Positions 30,233 through 39,589 of a stretch of DNA of 64,000 nucleotides are shown in pieces. Source of the DNA: Bradyrhizobium liaoningense (GTDB lineage Bacteria; Pseudomonadota; Alphaproteobacteria; Rhizobiales; Xanthobacteraceae). The stretch lies in the NCBI RefSeq assembly GCF_018130785.1, contig NZ_JAFCJT010000023.1, positions 40,147 through 104,146 of the forward strand, given 5' to 3'. The notes below the pieces were generated by a model that saw only the letters and a list, made by a program, of their open reading frames with translations, did not search any database and was not told the origin of the DNA. A program made the translations under genes and the position numbers. The number at the start of each line of letters is the position of its first letter. Within the stretch, counting starts at the first letter, position 1.

Positions 30233-32284
30233 ATGAGAGCAGTGAAATTCGCCGGCGCGACGATAGCCGCCATCATCATCGTGATCGGGCTTCTCCTCGT
30301 GGTCGGGATCCCCTCGGGATTCCTGACCACGACGATTGCCTCGCGGGTCGAGACCGCGACCGGCTATCGCCTGTCCATCGACGGCACCACGAAGATCAGC
30401 CTGTGGCCGACGCTGAACGTCACGCTCAACGATCTCACGCTTCAGGACCCGAAGGACCGCAGCGGCATCACGCGCCTGACGGTCGACAGCGTGCAGGCCG
30501 ACATGTCGCTCTCGAGCGTATGGTCGGGCCGCCCGAAGATCAGCGAACTCGTCGTCACCCATCCCGTGCTCCACCAGCCGCTGCTGCGTGAGCGACTGCC
30601 GAATGCCGGCACCGCCTCGAAGCCGCTGGCGCTCGGCACCGATGGCGCGACCATCGACCGCGTCAAGATCGTCGACGGTGAGGTCGCATTCGCGCGCGTG
30701 CGCGATCGTGTCGAGGGCCGCATCAGCGCCATCAACGCCGACGCCGTCGTTGGCCGCGACCGCAAGGTCGACATCGCCGGCACCACGCGTGTCGGCGATC
30801 ATCCGACCAAGTTCGACATCAAGGCGGCGATGCCGACCCCGCCAGCCGACCGGCCGACCATTCCGGTGGATTTCGCCATCGACATGCCTGACGTGCTGAA
30901 GTCTCAGCTCACCGGTCATGCCGAGATGCGGCTGAGCGGCGATGTCGTGATGATCAACGGCGTGAACGGCAGGCTCGGCGACGGCGCCTTCAACGGCTGG
31001 GCCTCGGTCGATATTGCGAGCAAGCCTCTGGTCAAGGTCGATCTCGACTTCCAGCGGCTCGCTATACCGCTGGCGAAATCGCCGGAGGGCGCGCCGGGAC
31101 AGCCCTGGAGCAACGCGCCGATCGACGTGTCCGGGCTCAATTATGTCGATGCACAAATCAGGATCTCCGCGAACGAGGCCGTGATCGGCGATGCGCGCCT
31201 CGCACCGCTGGCGCTCGATGCGAAGCTCGCCGGCGGCGTGCTGAAGGCCGGCACCGCCAATCTCGGCGCCTATGACGGCCAGGTCTCGGGCGAAGTGATC
31301 CTGGATGCCACCAGCGGTGCGCCGAGCTTTGCGATGCATTCCGATCTCGTCGGCGTGCGCGCATTGCCGTTGCTCCAGGGCCTTGCCGAGTTCGACCGGA
31401 TCGAAGGCAAGCTGCAAGCCAAGCTCGCGCTGCGCAGCGCCGGCACCAGCCAGCGCGCGCTGATGGCGAACATGCAGGGCACGGCCTTCGTCAATTTCCA
31501 GGATGGCGCCATCCGCGGCATCAACATCGCGCAGATGATCCGCTCGCTGACGACGGGCACGCTGTCCGGCTGGCAGGACAATGAGGCCCAGAGCACGGAT
31601 TTGTCGCAGCTCTCGGCGTCCTTCCGCATCGACAAGGGTCAGGCGGTGACGACCGATCTCAACCTGATCGGACCGCTGGTCCGCGTGACCGGCGCCGGCA
31701 CCATCGCACTCGACACCAAGATGATCGGCTTCCGCGTCGAGCCGAAGCTCGTGATGACGACCGAAGGCCAGGGCCGCACGTCGGATCCAGTCGCCTTCGG
31801 CATTCCCGTGATGATCCAGGGCAGCTGGTCGCAGCCGCGGATCTACCCGGACATGGCCGGCATGCTGGACAATCCGGACGCCGCCTACGCCAAGCTGCGC
31901 GAGATGGGCAAGGGCCTGTTCGGCTCTGATGGCGCCGGGCTCGGCAATATCCTGGGCAGCCTCGGGCTGGGCGGCACCGCCGCACCTGGCGGCGGCAACG
32001 CGGCCGGCAATGCCAATCCACAAACCCAGCAGCCGGGACAGAACAACCCGCTCGGCGGCCCGCTGGGCGAGGCGATCGGCAATCTGATCCAGCAGGGGCT
32101 TTCCGGTACTGGGACCGCAACCGGCACCGGCCGCAGCCGCGGCCTGCCGGCCACGCCGTCCACACCCGCTCCGCAGGCCTCTCCCGCGCCCCCGGGCCAG
32201 GCTCAGGTCCAGGACGACGCGCCGGTGGCGCAACAGGACAGCCAGCCGATGAACGACGTGCTGCGGCAGCTCTTTAATCGATGA
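30233..32284 (+). CDS. AsmA-family envelope protein
   Basis: A 683-residue protein with an N-terminal membrane anchor (about 5-27, GATIAAIIIVIGLLLVVGIPSG) and a long periplasmic beta-rich body typical of AsmA/bridge-like lipid-transfer proteins. Segments such as ISLWPTLNVTLNDLTLQDP near the start and the conserved AsmA end (GTIALDTKMIGFRVEPKLV, VPVMIQGSWSQPRIYPDM-like) support this. The last 90 residues are a Gly/Pro/Gln-rich low-complexity tail. Such proteins are implicated in phospholipid movement to the outer membrane. The ATG at 30233 is chosen over a TTG 14 codons earlier. Confidence 0.92.
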   Translation: MRAVKFAGATIAAIIIVIGLLLVVGIPSGFLTTTIASRVETATGYRLSIDGTTKISLWPTLNVTLNDLTLQDPKDRSGITRLTVDSVQADMSLSSVWSGRPKISELVVTHPVLHQPLLRERLPNAGTASKPLALGTDGATIDRVKIVDGEVAFARVRDRVEGRISAINADAVVGRDRKVDIAGTTRVGDHPTKFDIKAAMPTPPADRPTIPVDFAIDMPDVLKSQLTGHAEMRLSGDVVMINGVNGRLGDGAFNGWASVDIASKPLVKVDLDFQRLAIPLAKSPEGAPGQPWSNAPIDVSGLNYVDAQIRISANEAVIGDARLAPLALDAKLAGGVLKAGTANLGAYDGQVSGEVILDATSGAPSFAMHSDLVGVRALPLLQGLAEFDRIEGKLQAKLALRSAGTSQRALMANMQGTAFVNFQDGAIRGINIAQMIRSLTTGTLSGWQDNEAQSTDLSQLSASFRIDKGQAVTTDLNLIGPLVRVTGAGTIALDTKMIGFRVEPKLVMTTEGQGRTSDPVAFGIPVMIQGSWSQPRIYPDMAGMLDNPDAAYAKLREMGKGLFGSDGAGLGNILGSLGLGGTAAPGGGNAAGNANPQTQQPGQNNPLGGPLGEAIGNLIQQGLSGTGTATGTGRSRGLPATPSTPAPQASPAPPGQAQVQDDAPVAQQDSQPMNDVLRQLFNR

Positions 32285-32531
32285 TTGGCCGACCAACGTA
32301 CTGGACTCCACGCCAATCCTTACATCGGCCTCCCCGTCCGCCGCTTCCTCCAAAGGGATGATGCTGCGACGATTCACGCCCCTTTCGACCCCGATCCGGC
32401 CTCTGCAGCGGGTAACCACGCCGGCCGCCCACCGGTCGCAGGACGGTCCCATGGCCCAAATTGTGGTAGAAGGGCGCTTGGACCGGTACGGCCCGCAGCG
32501 CCGGCGTCGATGACGGCGCGAGAGGATCTGG

Positions 32532-34979
32532 ATGGCGGGAACGAAAGACAAGACACGGTTTCTGCACGAGGGCCTGTTCGCCAAATACGTCGTCTCCCTC
32601 GTCGGCCTCGTCGTGTTTGTCCTCGCCGTCAACGGCGCGATGGAGACCTGGATCTCCTATCGCGCCACCAGGACACAGCTGACCGACGGGCTCGAGGACA
32701 AGGCGCAAGGAGCCGCCCGGCGGATCGAGCAGTCGATCTCCGAGCTCGAACGCCAGATCAGCTGGGTGACGCGGGCAAGCCAGGACACGCTCGAGAAGCG
32801 CCGCGCCGACTACGCATCGCTCCTGCACCAGGTCTCGGTCGTCAACCAGCTGTTCCAGCTCAACGGCGAGGGACGTGAGGTGCTGCGCGTCTCGCGCCAG
32901 TCGACCACGACCGGCGGCAATGCCGACCTCTCCCGCGACATGCGCTTCACCGACACGGTCGCCCGCGGCGTCAGCTACGCGCCTGCCTGGTTCTCCGACC
33001 GGACGCCCTTCATGTCGATCTCGGTGGCGCATTCCGGCTTCAATGCCGGCGTCACCGTGGCCGAGATCGATCTCGGCTTCCTCTCCGACTTCCTGTCCGA
33101 CGCCCAGGTCGGCAAGGCCGCGTTCGCCTATTTGGTCGATCCGCGGGGGCGCGTGCTGGCGACGTCGTCGAAAGGGCCCGATGTCGGCAAGGATCTGTCG
33201 AAGCTGCCGCAGGTGGCGGCGGCGATTGCGCCCGGCCGCGAGCCCGGCACGTCGGGCACCGACTTCAACGGCCAATCGGTGATGAGCGCCGCGAGCACCG
33301 TGCCGAAGCTCGGCTGGAACGTGATGTTCGAGCAGCCGACCGCGCAGGCCTTGATGCCGATCCGCGACCAGCTCGTGCGCATCGCGCTCTTGATCGGGAT
33401 GGGCCTGATGGTCGCGATCCTCGCCGGCACGCTGCTCGCCCGCCGCATGATCATCCCGATCACGGCGCTGCGCGACGGCGCGCACAAGCTCGGCGAAGGC
33501 GATTTCAGCCACCGCATCGACGTCCACACCTCCGACGAGCTGGAAGACCTCGCCGGCCAGTTCAACCGCATGGCCGGCCAGATCCAGGAAACCTATTCGA
33601 ACCTGGAGACCAAGGTCGACGAGCGCACCCGCGATCTCGCGCAGTCGATCAACGAGCTCAAGGTGCTGGAAGAGGTCGGCCGCGCCGTCGCATCTTCGCT
33701 CGATCTCAACGCCGTGCTGCCGACGATCGCCGCCCGCGCGATCGAGATCACCCGCGCCGATGCGGTGTTGATCTACGGCTTTGACGCCGAGACGCGCCGC
33801 TTTGGCCTGGTCGAGGCCAACGGCATCGACAAATCCGCCGACGGCGCCCATCTCACCATCGAGGAAGGCGAGAACATCCTGAGCGATGCCGCAGCGACAT
33901 GCGAACCGATCGCGATTGCCGATCTCGACCATGCCGCCGAACAGCCGCTGCGCGATGCCGCGATCAATGCCGGCTTCCACTCCGTGCTGGTGGTGCCGCT
34001 GGTCGACCAGCAGGGTACGCTCGGCTCGCTGGTGGTGCTGCGCCGCGCCAGCGGCGAGTTCGCCGGCAGCATCATCGGCCTGATGCGCACCTTTGCCAAC
34101 CAGGCCGTGCTGGCGATGCGCAATGCGCGGCTGTTCACCGAGGTCGATCACAAGAGCCACGCGCTGGAGGCTGCGAACGAGACCGTTCGCGCCCAGGCCG
34201 ACAAGCTGCGCGTGCAGACCGAGCAGCTCAAGGACTGGAACAAGTCGCTGGAGGAGCGTGTCGAGACCCAGCTCGGCGAGATCGAGCGCATCCGCAAGCT
34301 CGAGCGATTCCTGGCGCCGCAGGTGGCGCAGTTGATCGCCTCCTCCGACAGCCCCGAGGGGCTGCTCACCAGCCAGCGCCGCGAGGTGACCGTGGTGTTC
34401 TGCGACTTGCGCGGCTTCACCGCGTTCACGGAAGCGACCGAGCCGGAAGAGGCGATGAACGTGCTCCGCGAATATCACGCAGCGCTCGGCAAGCTGATCT
34501 TCAAATACGAGGGCACGCTCGACAAATATGCCGGCGACGGCGTGATGATCCTGTTCAACGCGCCGATTCAATTCGAGGACCATACTCAGCGCGCCGTGAA
34601 GATGGCGATGGAGATGCGCGACACGATCGGCCCGTTGACCGAGCGCTGGCGCAACCGCGGGCATAGCCTCGGCTTCGGCATCGGCATCGCGCTCGGCTAT
34701 GCAACGCTCGGCCAGGTCGGCTTCGAACAGCGGCTGGAATATGCCGCGATCGGCAGTGTCACCAACCTCGCCTCCCGCCTCTGCGGCGAGGCCAAGGCCG
34801 GCCAGGTCGTGGTCAGCCGCCGCGTCTACGGCATGGTCGAGCCCTGGGTCGAAGCCCGCGCGCTCGACGATCTCGTGCTGAAGGGGTTCAACCACCCGGT
34901 GCTCGCGATGGAGATTTTGTCCTGGCGCGAGGACGTGGAGAACGTGGTGGATGCGTCTGTCGCCCGCCGGCGGGGGTAG
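32532..34979 (+). CDS. Sensor adenylate/guanylate cyclase (dCache-HAMP-GAF-class III cyclase)
   Basis: An 815-residue membrane receptor cyclase. Domains: TM1 at about 22-42; periplasmic double-Cache-like sensor at 43-275; TM2 at about 285-307; HAMP at about 308-360 (RRMIIPITALRDGAHKLGEGDF); GAF at about 385-535; a coiled coil; class III cyclase from about 618. The two metal aspartates are in FCDLRGFTAF and DKYAGDGVMILFN. The transition-state Asn and Arg (NLASRL) and the purine-selecting Lys of DKYAGD are present, but the partner Asp/Thr is Ser (IGSVTNLASRL). It should make cAMP in response to a periplasmic ligand. GAGAGGA lies six bases before the ATG. Confidence 0.92.
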   Translation: MAGTKDKTRFLHEGLFAKYVVSLVGLVVFVLAVNGAMETWISYRATRTQLTDGLEDKAQGAARRIEQSISELERQISWVTRASQDTLEKRRADYASLLHQVSVVNQLFQLNGEGREVLRVSRQSTTTGGNADLSRDMRFTDTVARGVSYAPAWFSDRTPFMSISVAHSGFNAGVTVAEIDLGFLSDFLSDAQVGKAAFAYLVDPRGRVLATSSKGPDVGKDLSKLPQVAAAIAPGREPGTSGTDFNGQSVMSAASTVPKLGWNVMFEQPTAQALMPIRDQLVRIALLIGMGLMVAILAGTLLARRMIIPITALRDGAHKLGEGDFSHRIDVHTSDELEDLAGQFNRMAGQIQETYSNLETKVDERTRDLAQSINELKVLEEVGRAVASSLDLNAVLPTIAARAIEITRADAVLIYGFDAETRRFGLVEANGIDKSADGAHLTIEEGENILSDAAATCEPIAIADLDHAAEQPLRDAAINAGFHSVLVVPLVDQQGTLGSLVVLRRASGEFAGSIIGLMRTFANQAVLAMRNARLFTEVDHKSHALEAANETVRAQADKLRVQTEQLKDWNKSLEERVETQLGEIERIRKLERFLAPQVAQLIASSDSPEGLLTSQRREVTVVFCDLRGFTAFTEATEPEEAMNVLREYHAALGKLIFKYEGTLDKYAGDGVMILFNAPIQFEDHTQRAVKMAMEMRDTIGPLTERWRNRGHSLGFGIGIALGYATLGQVGFEQRLEYAAIGSVTNLASRLCGEAKAGQVVVSRRVYGMVEPWVEARALDDLVLKGFNHPVLAMEILSWREDVENVVDASVARRRG

Positions 34980-35191
34980 CCAACAACAAAAATGTCGAAA
35001 ACAACCCCATGCACCGTAGCCGGGGTCCGTAAGATCAATGACTTACGCAGATGCCGGCGCGGTTTGACACGTCGGGCAAAACACCGGCAGGATGGCATCA
35101 TCGTCTTCAGCGCTCCCACGAACCACATCCCTCCTCCCCGCGACTAACCATCGCCTCAATGGCGAGGTCAGATTTCGGATGGAGACGACCT

Positions 35192-36058
35192 GTGGCGTTT
35201 GCCTTGCCTTCGCGTGCGTATGATTTGCAGATGCTGGACCGTCCCGCTGATCGTGAGCGCGATCACGGCTGGGTCTTTGGCCTGCCGCCGGGCATCAGCA
35301 GCGAGCAATGGCCGCTCGATCCCGTCACCGGCTTTCCGCTGATGCACGGCTTCACCTTGAAGCTGCCGGACGATTATCGCGTGCATGGCGAGGACATCGT
35401 CGCGGTGTCGTTCTTCGCCACCGCGCCCGACCACAATGACGGCGGCGCGCCTGACGACCCTGAAATCCGCGAGGCGGTCGCGGCGCGCACCTCGCATCCG
35501 CGCCTCTCGCGAATGACGGATATTCTCGACTACGAATATGCCGCGCTGCTGCTGACCGCACGCGAATATGACGGCGCGTTCGCGACGCCGCCCGCACCGC
35601 TTGCACTTGCGACGGCCGACCGGCCGCGCTGGCTCGATGTCGGCGGCGCCAGCGCTTTCTTCGAGGCCGCGGCGCCTTACGCGAGGAAGATGTTTGCCGG
35701 CTCCCCGCGCACCGATCTCAGCGAGACCCGCGCGATCGCGCTTGTGCCGCGCGCGACCGATCCCAATGCCGGCAAGGGCCCGCAGGACGAGCACACCCGC
35801 CAGAACCCGCCGACCGGCTATCAGCCGTACTATTACTATGTCGGCGGCGTGCCGAGCCGAGACAATTTCCGCCTGCATGATTGGGGCAAGGATCACGCAC
35901 CCAACCATCTTGGCGGCACCATGCGGCCGTGCCAGGCGGTGCCGGAGATGAGCCCGTTCTACATCGAGTTCGAGGAATATTTCGGCGGCTACAATTTCGG
36001 CGGCGGCAATGCGCAGCTCGACTTCAGGGACATGAAGTTCGACTGGGCGTGCGGATAA
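35192..36058 (+). CDS. Hypothetical protein, about 288 residues
   Basis: No family recognised. No signal peptide or membrane segment is evident. It is rich in aromatic residues, with HGWVFGLPPGISSEQWPLDP near the start, YQPYYYYVGGVPSRDNF, LGGTMRPCQAVPEMSPFYIEFEEY and the end DFRDMKFDWACG. The start is uncertain: GTG 35192 has GGAG seven bases upstream, while ATG 35159 adds 11 residues without a ribosome site. The stop codon ends at 36058, directly against the stop of the convergent gene at 36059. Confidence 0.8.
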   Translation: MAFALPSRAYDLQMLDRPADRERDHGWVFGLPPGISSEQWPLDPVTGFPLMHGFTLKLPDDYRVHGEDIVAVSFFATAPDHNDGGAPDDPEIREAVAARTSHPRLSRMTDILDYEYAALLLTAREYDGAFATPPAPLALATADRPRWLDVGGASAFFEAAAPYARKMFAGSPRTDLSETRAIALVPRATDPNAGKGPQDEHTRQNPPTGYQPYYYYVGGVPSRDNFRLHDWGKDHAPNHLGGTMRPCQAVPEMSPFYIEFEEYFGGYNFGGGNAQLDFRDMKFDWACG

Positions 36059-37327
36059 TCACGCCCCGCGCTTCGGCCCCATCGCCTCGAAGCCGGCCTT
36101 CTGCTCGTCGCTCAAATCTGCCTCGAAATCGTCGAGCGCGTCGCCGACGCCCTTCACCGCCTGCAGCATCGTCTCCAGCCGCGCCTTCACGGCAGTGAGA
36201 CGGGCCTGCGGCGTTGCGGCCGCCTTGGTCGGGCAGGCACTGAGTGTCTCCATGGTGCGCAACGTGGTGTCCTGGAGCACGTCGAGCCGCGCGCGGGCGG
36301 TGTCATCGAGCTTGAGCGTCGACGCAATCTCGCCGGCGGGCCATTGCTGCTGCACGAGCTGCTCGTATTGCCGCTGCGCCTGCACATCGTAGCGGGGATC
36401 GTAGCCGGCCTCGCAGGCGGCTGGCACCTGCACGTCCTTGCGCTGGCCGACCGCAAGCGCGGCACGGCGCTCATCGGCGAGCGCGTCGAGCCTTGTCTTC
36501 TGGCCGGCATCGAGCAGATCGACGAATTTTGCGAGCGGCGGCGCGATTGCGTCCGTCGCCCTGATCATGGCTTCGAGGCGCTCGCGCATCAGGCCGACGC
36601 GCTCCAAGGCGGTCGCGGGGGCCTGCGTGGGGCAGGCCGTGCGAATGGTGTCGCGCGCAGCCAGCCAGGCGGTCGCGAGCTCGTCGAGCGCTGCGCGCTG
36701 CAATTCGTTCGGCCGCACCACGGCTGCGATGCGGTCGACGGGCAAGCCGCCGGTGTCACTGGCATCGCAAACGGCCTCGACCGAAGGGACCTTTCGTGCG
36801 CGCCTGCCTAGTGGCGCCGTGTAGGCGGCGAACTCCGCGGCCGCATAGGGCGCGAAGATCGCGGCGTAGATGTCGCCATAGCCATAGAGCGAGAGGCTGG
36901 TCGCATCGCCCAGGATGATTGCGGTGGTGAGGTCGTCATGCGCAAACGGCCAGAACACCGGGCCGGCCCAGCCATAGCTGCCATCGGGGTGGCGCCACCA
37001 GCCCTGCGGGCGGCGGCCACCGTGCCAGCCCGACAGTGCAGCTTGCGCCGTGAGCGCGGCGCGCAGGATGTAGGGATTGGCCGGCTGGCCGCGCTCGGCG
37101 CCGCGCGGATCCTGCGACCGCAACGCGGCGGAGCGGTATCGGCCACCGCGTACCGCCATGCGCGCGTGGCGCAGGCGCGACATGCCGATCACGTGGCCGA
37201 CGGCAAAGCGCGCGACGCCAAGCGGACCACCGCGCAATCCGAACTGCGCCTCGGCTTTACTCGGCAGCAGCACTGCCACAATCATGAGTGCAGCGCCCGC
37301 CAGCGCCAATCCCATGCGTCCGGACAT
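36059..37327 (-). CDS. LTXXQ-motif (Spy/CpxP-like) periplasmic protein
   Basis: A 422-residue exported protein: signal peptide (1-27, ending SKAEA), a Gly/Arg/Trp-rich region (about 30-175, including RRPQGWWRHPDGSYGWAGPVFWPF), then two helical LTXXQ-type modules. The two modules show the duplication clearly: AVCDASDTGGLPVDRIAAVV with TACPTQAPATALERV, and AACEAGYDPRYDVQAQRQ with SACPTKAAATPQARL. Spy/CpxP relatives chaperone periplasmic proteins or sense envelope stress. Start at MSGRMG. A smaller LTXXQ protein is encoded at 45920. Confidence 0.88.
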   Translation of the reverse strand: MSGRMGLALAGAALMIVAVLLPSKAEAQFGLRGGPLGVARFAVGHVIGMSRLRHARMAVRGGRYRSAALRSQDPRGAERGQPANPYILRAALTAQAALSGWHGGRRPQGWWRHPDGSYGWAGPVFWPFAHDDLTTAIILGDATSLSLYGYGDIYAAIFAPYAAAEFAAYTAPLGRRARKVPSVEAVCDASDTGGLPVDRIAAVVRPNELQRAALDELATAWLAARDTIRTACPTQAPATALERVGLMRERLEAMIRATDAIAPPLAKFVDLLDAGQKTRLDALADERRAALAVGQRKDVQVPAACEAGYDPRYDVQAQRQYEQLVQQQWPAGEIASTLKLDDTARARLDVLQDTTLRTMETLSACPTKAAATPQARLTAVKARLETMLQAVKGVGDALDDFEADLSDEQKAGFEAMGPKRGA

Positions 37328-37469
37328 GAAAGCGGACCTGACCACCTCGGCCTCCTCCCAGCGCCAAGCGCGCACTGGGTCGCATCACAATGACGCGCTG
37401 GGGAACCGAATGTTCCGGAGCGACGGCGGGCAAAGCGTCGCAACGCCTACCGGCGCTGCCGATGCGACC

Positions 37470-38549
37470 TCAATCCGCCTTCCGCGGCACCACAAAAGTC
37501 TGGCCGGGATAGATCAGGTTGGGGTTGTGGATCTTGCCGCGGTTAGCGTTGAAGATCACCGCGTAGCGGGCGCCATCACCGTAAGCGAGCTTGCTGAGAG
37601 CCCACAGGCTGTCGCCGCGGGAGATCACCCGGTTGCCGCCTGCTTCGGCCGGTGGGCCGCTGATGGCGTCCGCCGGCGACGCCGATGCAACGGTCGTGGC
37701 CGCGGGCGCCCGCGCCATGACCCTGGGTTTCGGTGCACCGATAAATCTCGGCTGAGCCGTGGGCCTGTCATGCGCCGATGCTTGGCGCGCCGATTCCTGG
37801 CGCGACGATGCCGATGGCAGGGATGCAACGACATCAGACTTGTCGTCGGGCTTCTCGGCCTGCTTCAGCTCCTGTTTCGCGGCCAGTGCCGGGCGCGCGG
37901 GCGGCGGCGCGGCTTCGGCGATGGTCACCGGCATGCTGCGGCCCGACTGCGTCACGGTACCGTCAGGCGCTTTCGCCCGCAGGGTCAGCTCATAGGAGCC
38001 GGCGGGAAGCTGCGGCGGGGTCATCACGAACTGGCCCGAGGCATCGGCGACCACAGTATCGAGCGGCTTGCCGTCGCGCAGCAGCTCGACCTGTGCACCC
38101 GGCGCGGCCCGCCCCGCGATCACCGCCGCCTCGCCGTGATCGTCGACGCGCGCGACGTCGAACCGCGGGCCGGTATCGGTTGCGGCCGGCGGCGGCTTGA
38201 CCGGCGCGAGATCGGCGAGCGCGGCCGTGGCCTGCTTCTGCGTCTCGGCCAGCGCATCTACCTTCGGGGCGGGGGCCGATGGCGCAGGCGGCGCGGTGGC
38301 GGCGAGCTTTGGTTCGTCCAGCTTCGGCTCTGGTTTGGTCTCGGGCTTGGTCTCGGGCTTGGTCTCGGCCTTGGCTTCGGGCTTCGCTTCAGCCTTGGCT
38401 TCGGACTTTGCCTCCGGCTTGGCGGCGGCGATCTCGGTCTGCGCGCCGCCCGGCAGCAGGCGGCGCAGCTCAGTGGGACCGATCACAAGTACGGTGCCGC
38501 CCACCGCGAGCAGACAGAATGCAATGAGGGCCTTGGAAGCGGTGATCAT
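37470..38549 (-). CDS. LysM-domain envelope protein with Ala/Lys/Pro/Glu linker
   Basis: A 359-residue protein: N-terminal membrane anchor (about 6-25), a repetitive charged linker (about 42-80, AKPEAKAETKPETKPETKPE), a carbohydrate-binding-like or Ig-like module around residues 130-215 (AVIAGRAAPGAQVELLRDG), a second disordered stretch, and a C-terminal LysM domain (about 307-357, SRGDSLWALSKLAYGDG, LIYPGQTFVVP) that binds peptidoglycan. This layout is common in rhizobial LysM proteins of unknown specific function. The linker repeats are degenerate at DNA level (gcctcggactttg-like units) and may vary in length between strains. Confidence 0.92.
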   Translation of the reverse strand: MITASKALIAFCLLAVGGTVLVIGPTELRRLLPGGAQTEIAAAKPEAKSEAKAEAKPEAKAETKPETKPETKPEPKLDEPKLAATAPPAPSAPAPKVDALAETQKQATAALADLAPVKPPPAATDTGPRFDVARVDDHGEAAVIAGRAAPGAQVELLRDGKPLDTVVADASGQFVMTPPQLPAGSYELTLRAKAPDGTVTQSGRSMPVTIAEAAPPPARPALAAKQELKQAEKPDDKSDVVASLPSASSRQESARQASAHDRPTAQPRFIGAPKPRVMARAPAATTVASASPADAISGPPAEAGGNRVISRGDSLWALSKLAYGDGARYAVIFNANRGKIHNPNLIYPGQTFVVPRKAD

Positions 38550-38735
38550 CAGAAAATGAACCCTTGGGTCGCAAATTAACCTAGGTCGGCAAATTGCGCC
38601 GATTTGGCTGCGGCAGCAAGACGATCATTGGGATGATGCACCTTTCGTTCCGGCTCGGCCAGCGTGAACCGGCGGGGCGCCGACGGCGTCAAATCATCGA
38701 GGCCGCATCGCTGTCATTTTTTGAGGATTTTTCCC

Positions 38736-39431
38736 GTGAACCCATTTTGCCGTCCCGCGCCATGGCTGGCGCTTGCCCTGATGCTGGCCGCCTCCCCCGC
38801 GCTCGCCGCATCCGGCCCGCCGCCGGGGTTCGTCCTCACCGACAATGCCGGCCTCGCCTTCACCTCGCCCGACGGCGCCACCAGGATCGAGCAGTACATG
38901 AAGGACAGCAAGGATTTCGACGTCAAATGGCAGGCCTGGGCGCGGCGCGGCGAGCAGATGACGGAGCTGAAGCCCGAGCAGGGCTACGGGGCCGGCTTCC
39001 GCTTCACCAGTGACTCGCAATGGCTGGTGCGGATGCAGAAGACCGGCTCGGGCGAGCAAGACCTCTATCTCTACCATGTCGAGAAGGGCGCCTTCGCGAG
39101 CGCGACGAAGAAGCCGCTCAGCGATCTCGCCTGGGCGTATTTCTACGGCCGGCCGGAGACGAAGAGGTTCGCCAAGCTCGACTTCCACATCTCGGCCAAT
39201 CTCATGGAGGGTACGGAAGAGGCCTATCGGTCGCTCGGCATGGACTGGCCCAACAACCGCTACCTCGTGATCTCGCTGTCGGGCGAATATGACAATCATC
39301 CCAAGAACGTCGCCATGAAGGGACTGGGCGGCTGGCATTGCCGCTTTGATCTCGAGACCGGAAAGTTCGACGTGCCCGAGACGTTCGCCAAGAAGAATGC
39401 GGAAGCCTTGAGGTGGGAAATCCGCCGGTGA
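38736..39431 (+). CDS. Exported hypothetical protein, 231 residues
   Basis: Signal peptide at 1-25 (PWLALALMLAASPALA). The mature part is mixed alpha/beta with many aromatics (YMKDSKDFDVKWQAWARRG, EQDLYLYHVEKGAF, LGMDWPNNRYLVISLSGEYD, GGWHCRFDLETGKF). No family recognised with confidence. The GTG at 38736 has GAGG nine bases upstream; an ATG 24 codons earlier would put a basic stretch before the signal peptide. It stands alone between the LysM gene and the GGDEF-EAL gene. Confidence 0.82.
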   Translation: MNPFCRPAPWLALALMLAASPALAASGPPPGFVLTDNAGLAFTSPDGATRIEQYMKDSKDFDVKWQAWARRGEQMTELKPEQGYGAGFRFTSDSQWLVRMQKTGSGEQDLYLYHVEKGAFASATKKPLSDLAWAYFYGRPETKRFAKLDFHISANLMEGTEEAYRSLGMDWPNNRYLVISLSGEYDNHPKNVAMKGLGGWHCRFDLETGKFDVPETFAKKNAEALRWEIRR

Positions 39432-39589
39432 TCCACCGGAATCGCATCAGCGTAAATCCAGCCTGCGGAGCTCCCGCCGATCGAGGGGAACCAACCCTCT
39501 GATTCCGTTTCGATTCATGTTTCCCTAACCCTTACTGGTAACGGGCTCTTGTCGGTTTTGCTGCATCTTGCATCCCACGGGAGGACTGG

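Noticed and set aside
30047-34895. Two long minus-strand frames (861 and 873 codons) opposite the AsmA and cyclase genes
   Set aside because: Composition and codon-position bias show the plus strand is coding; no ribosome site or known domain on the minus strand.
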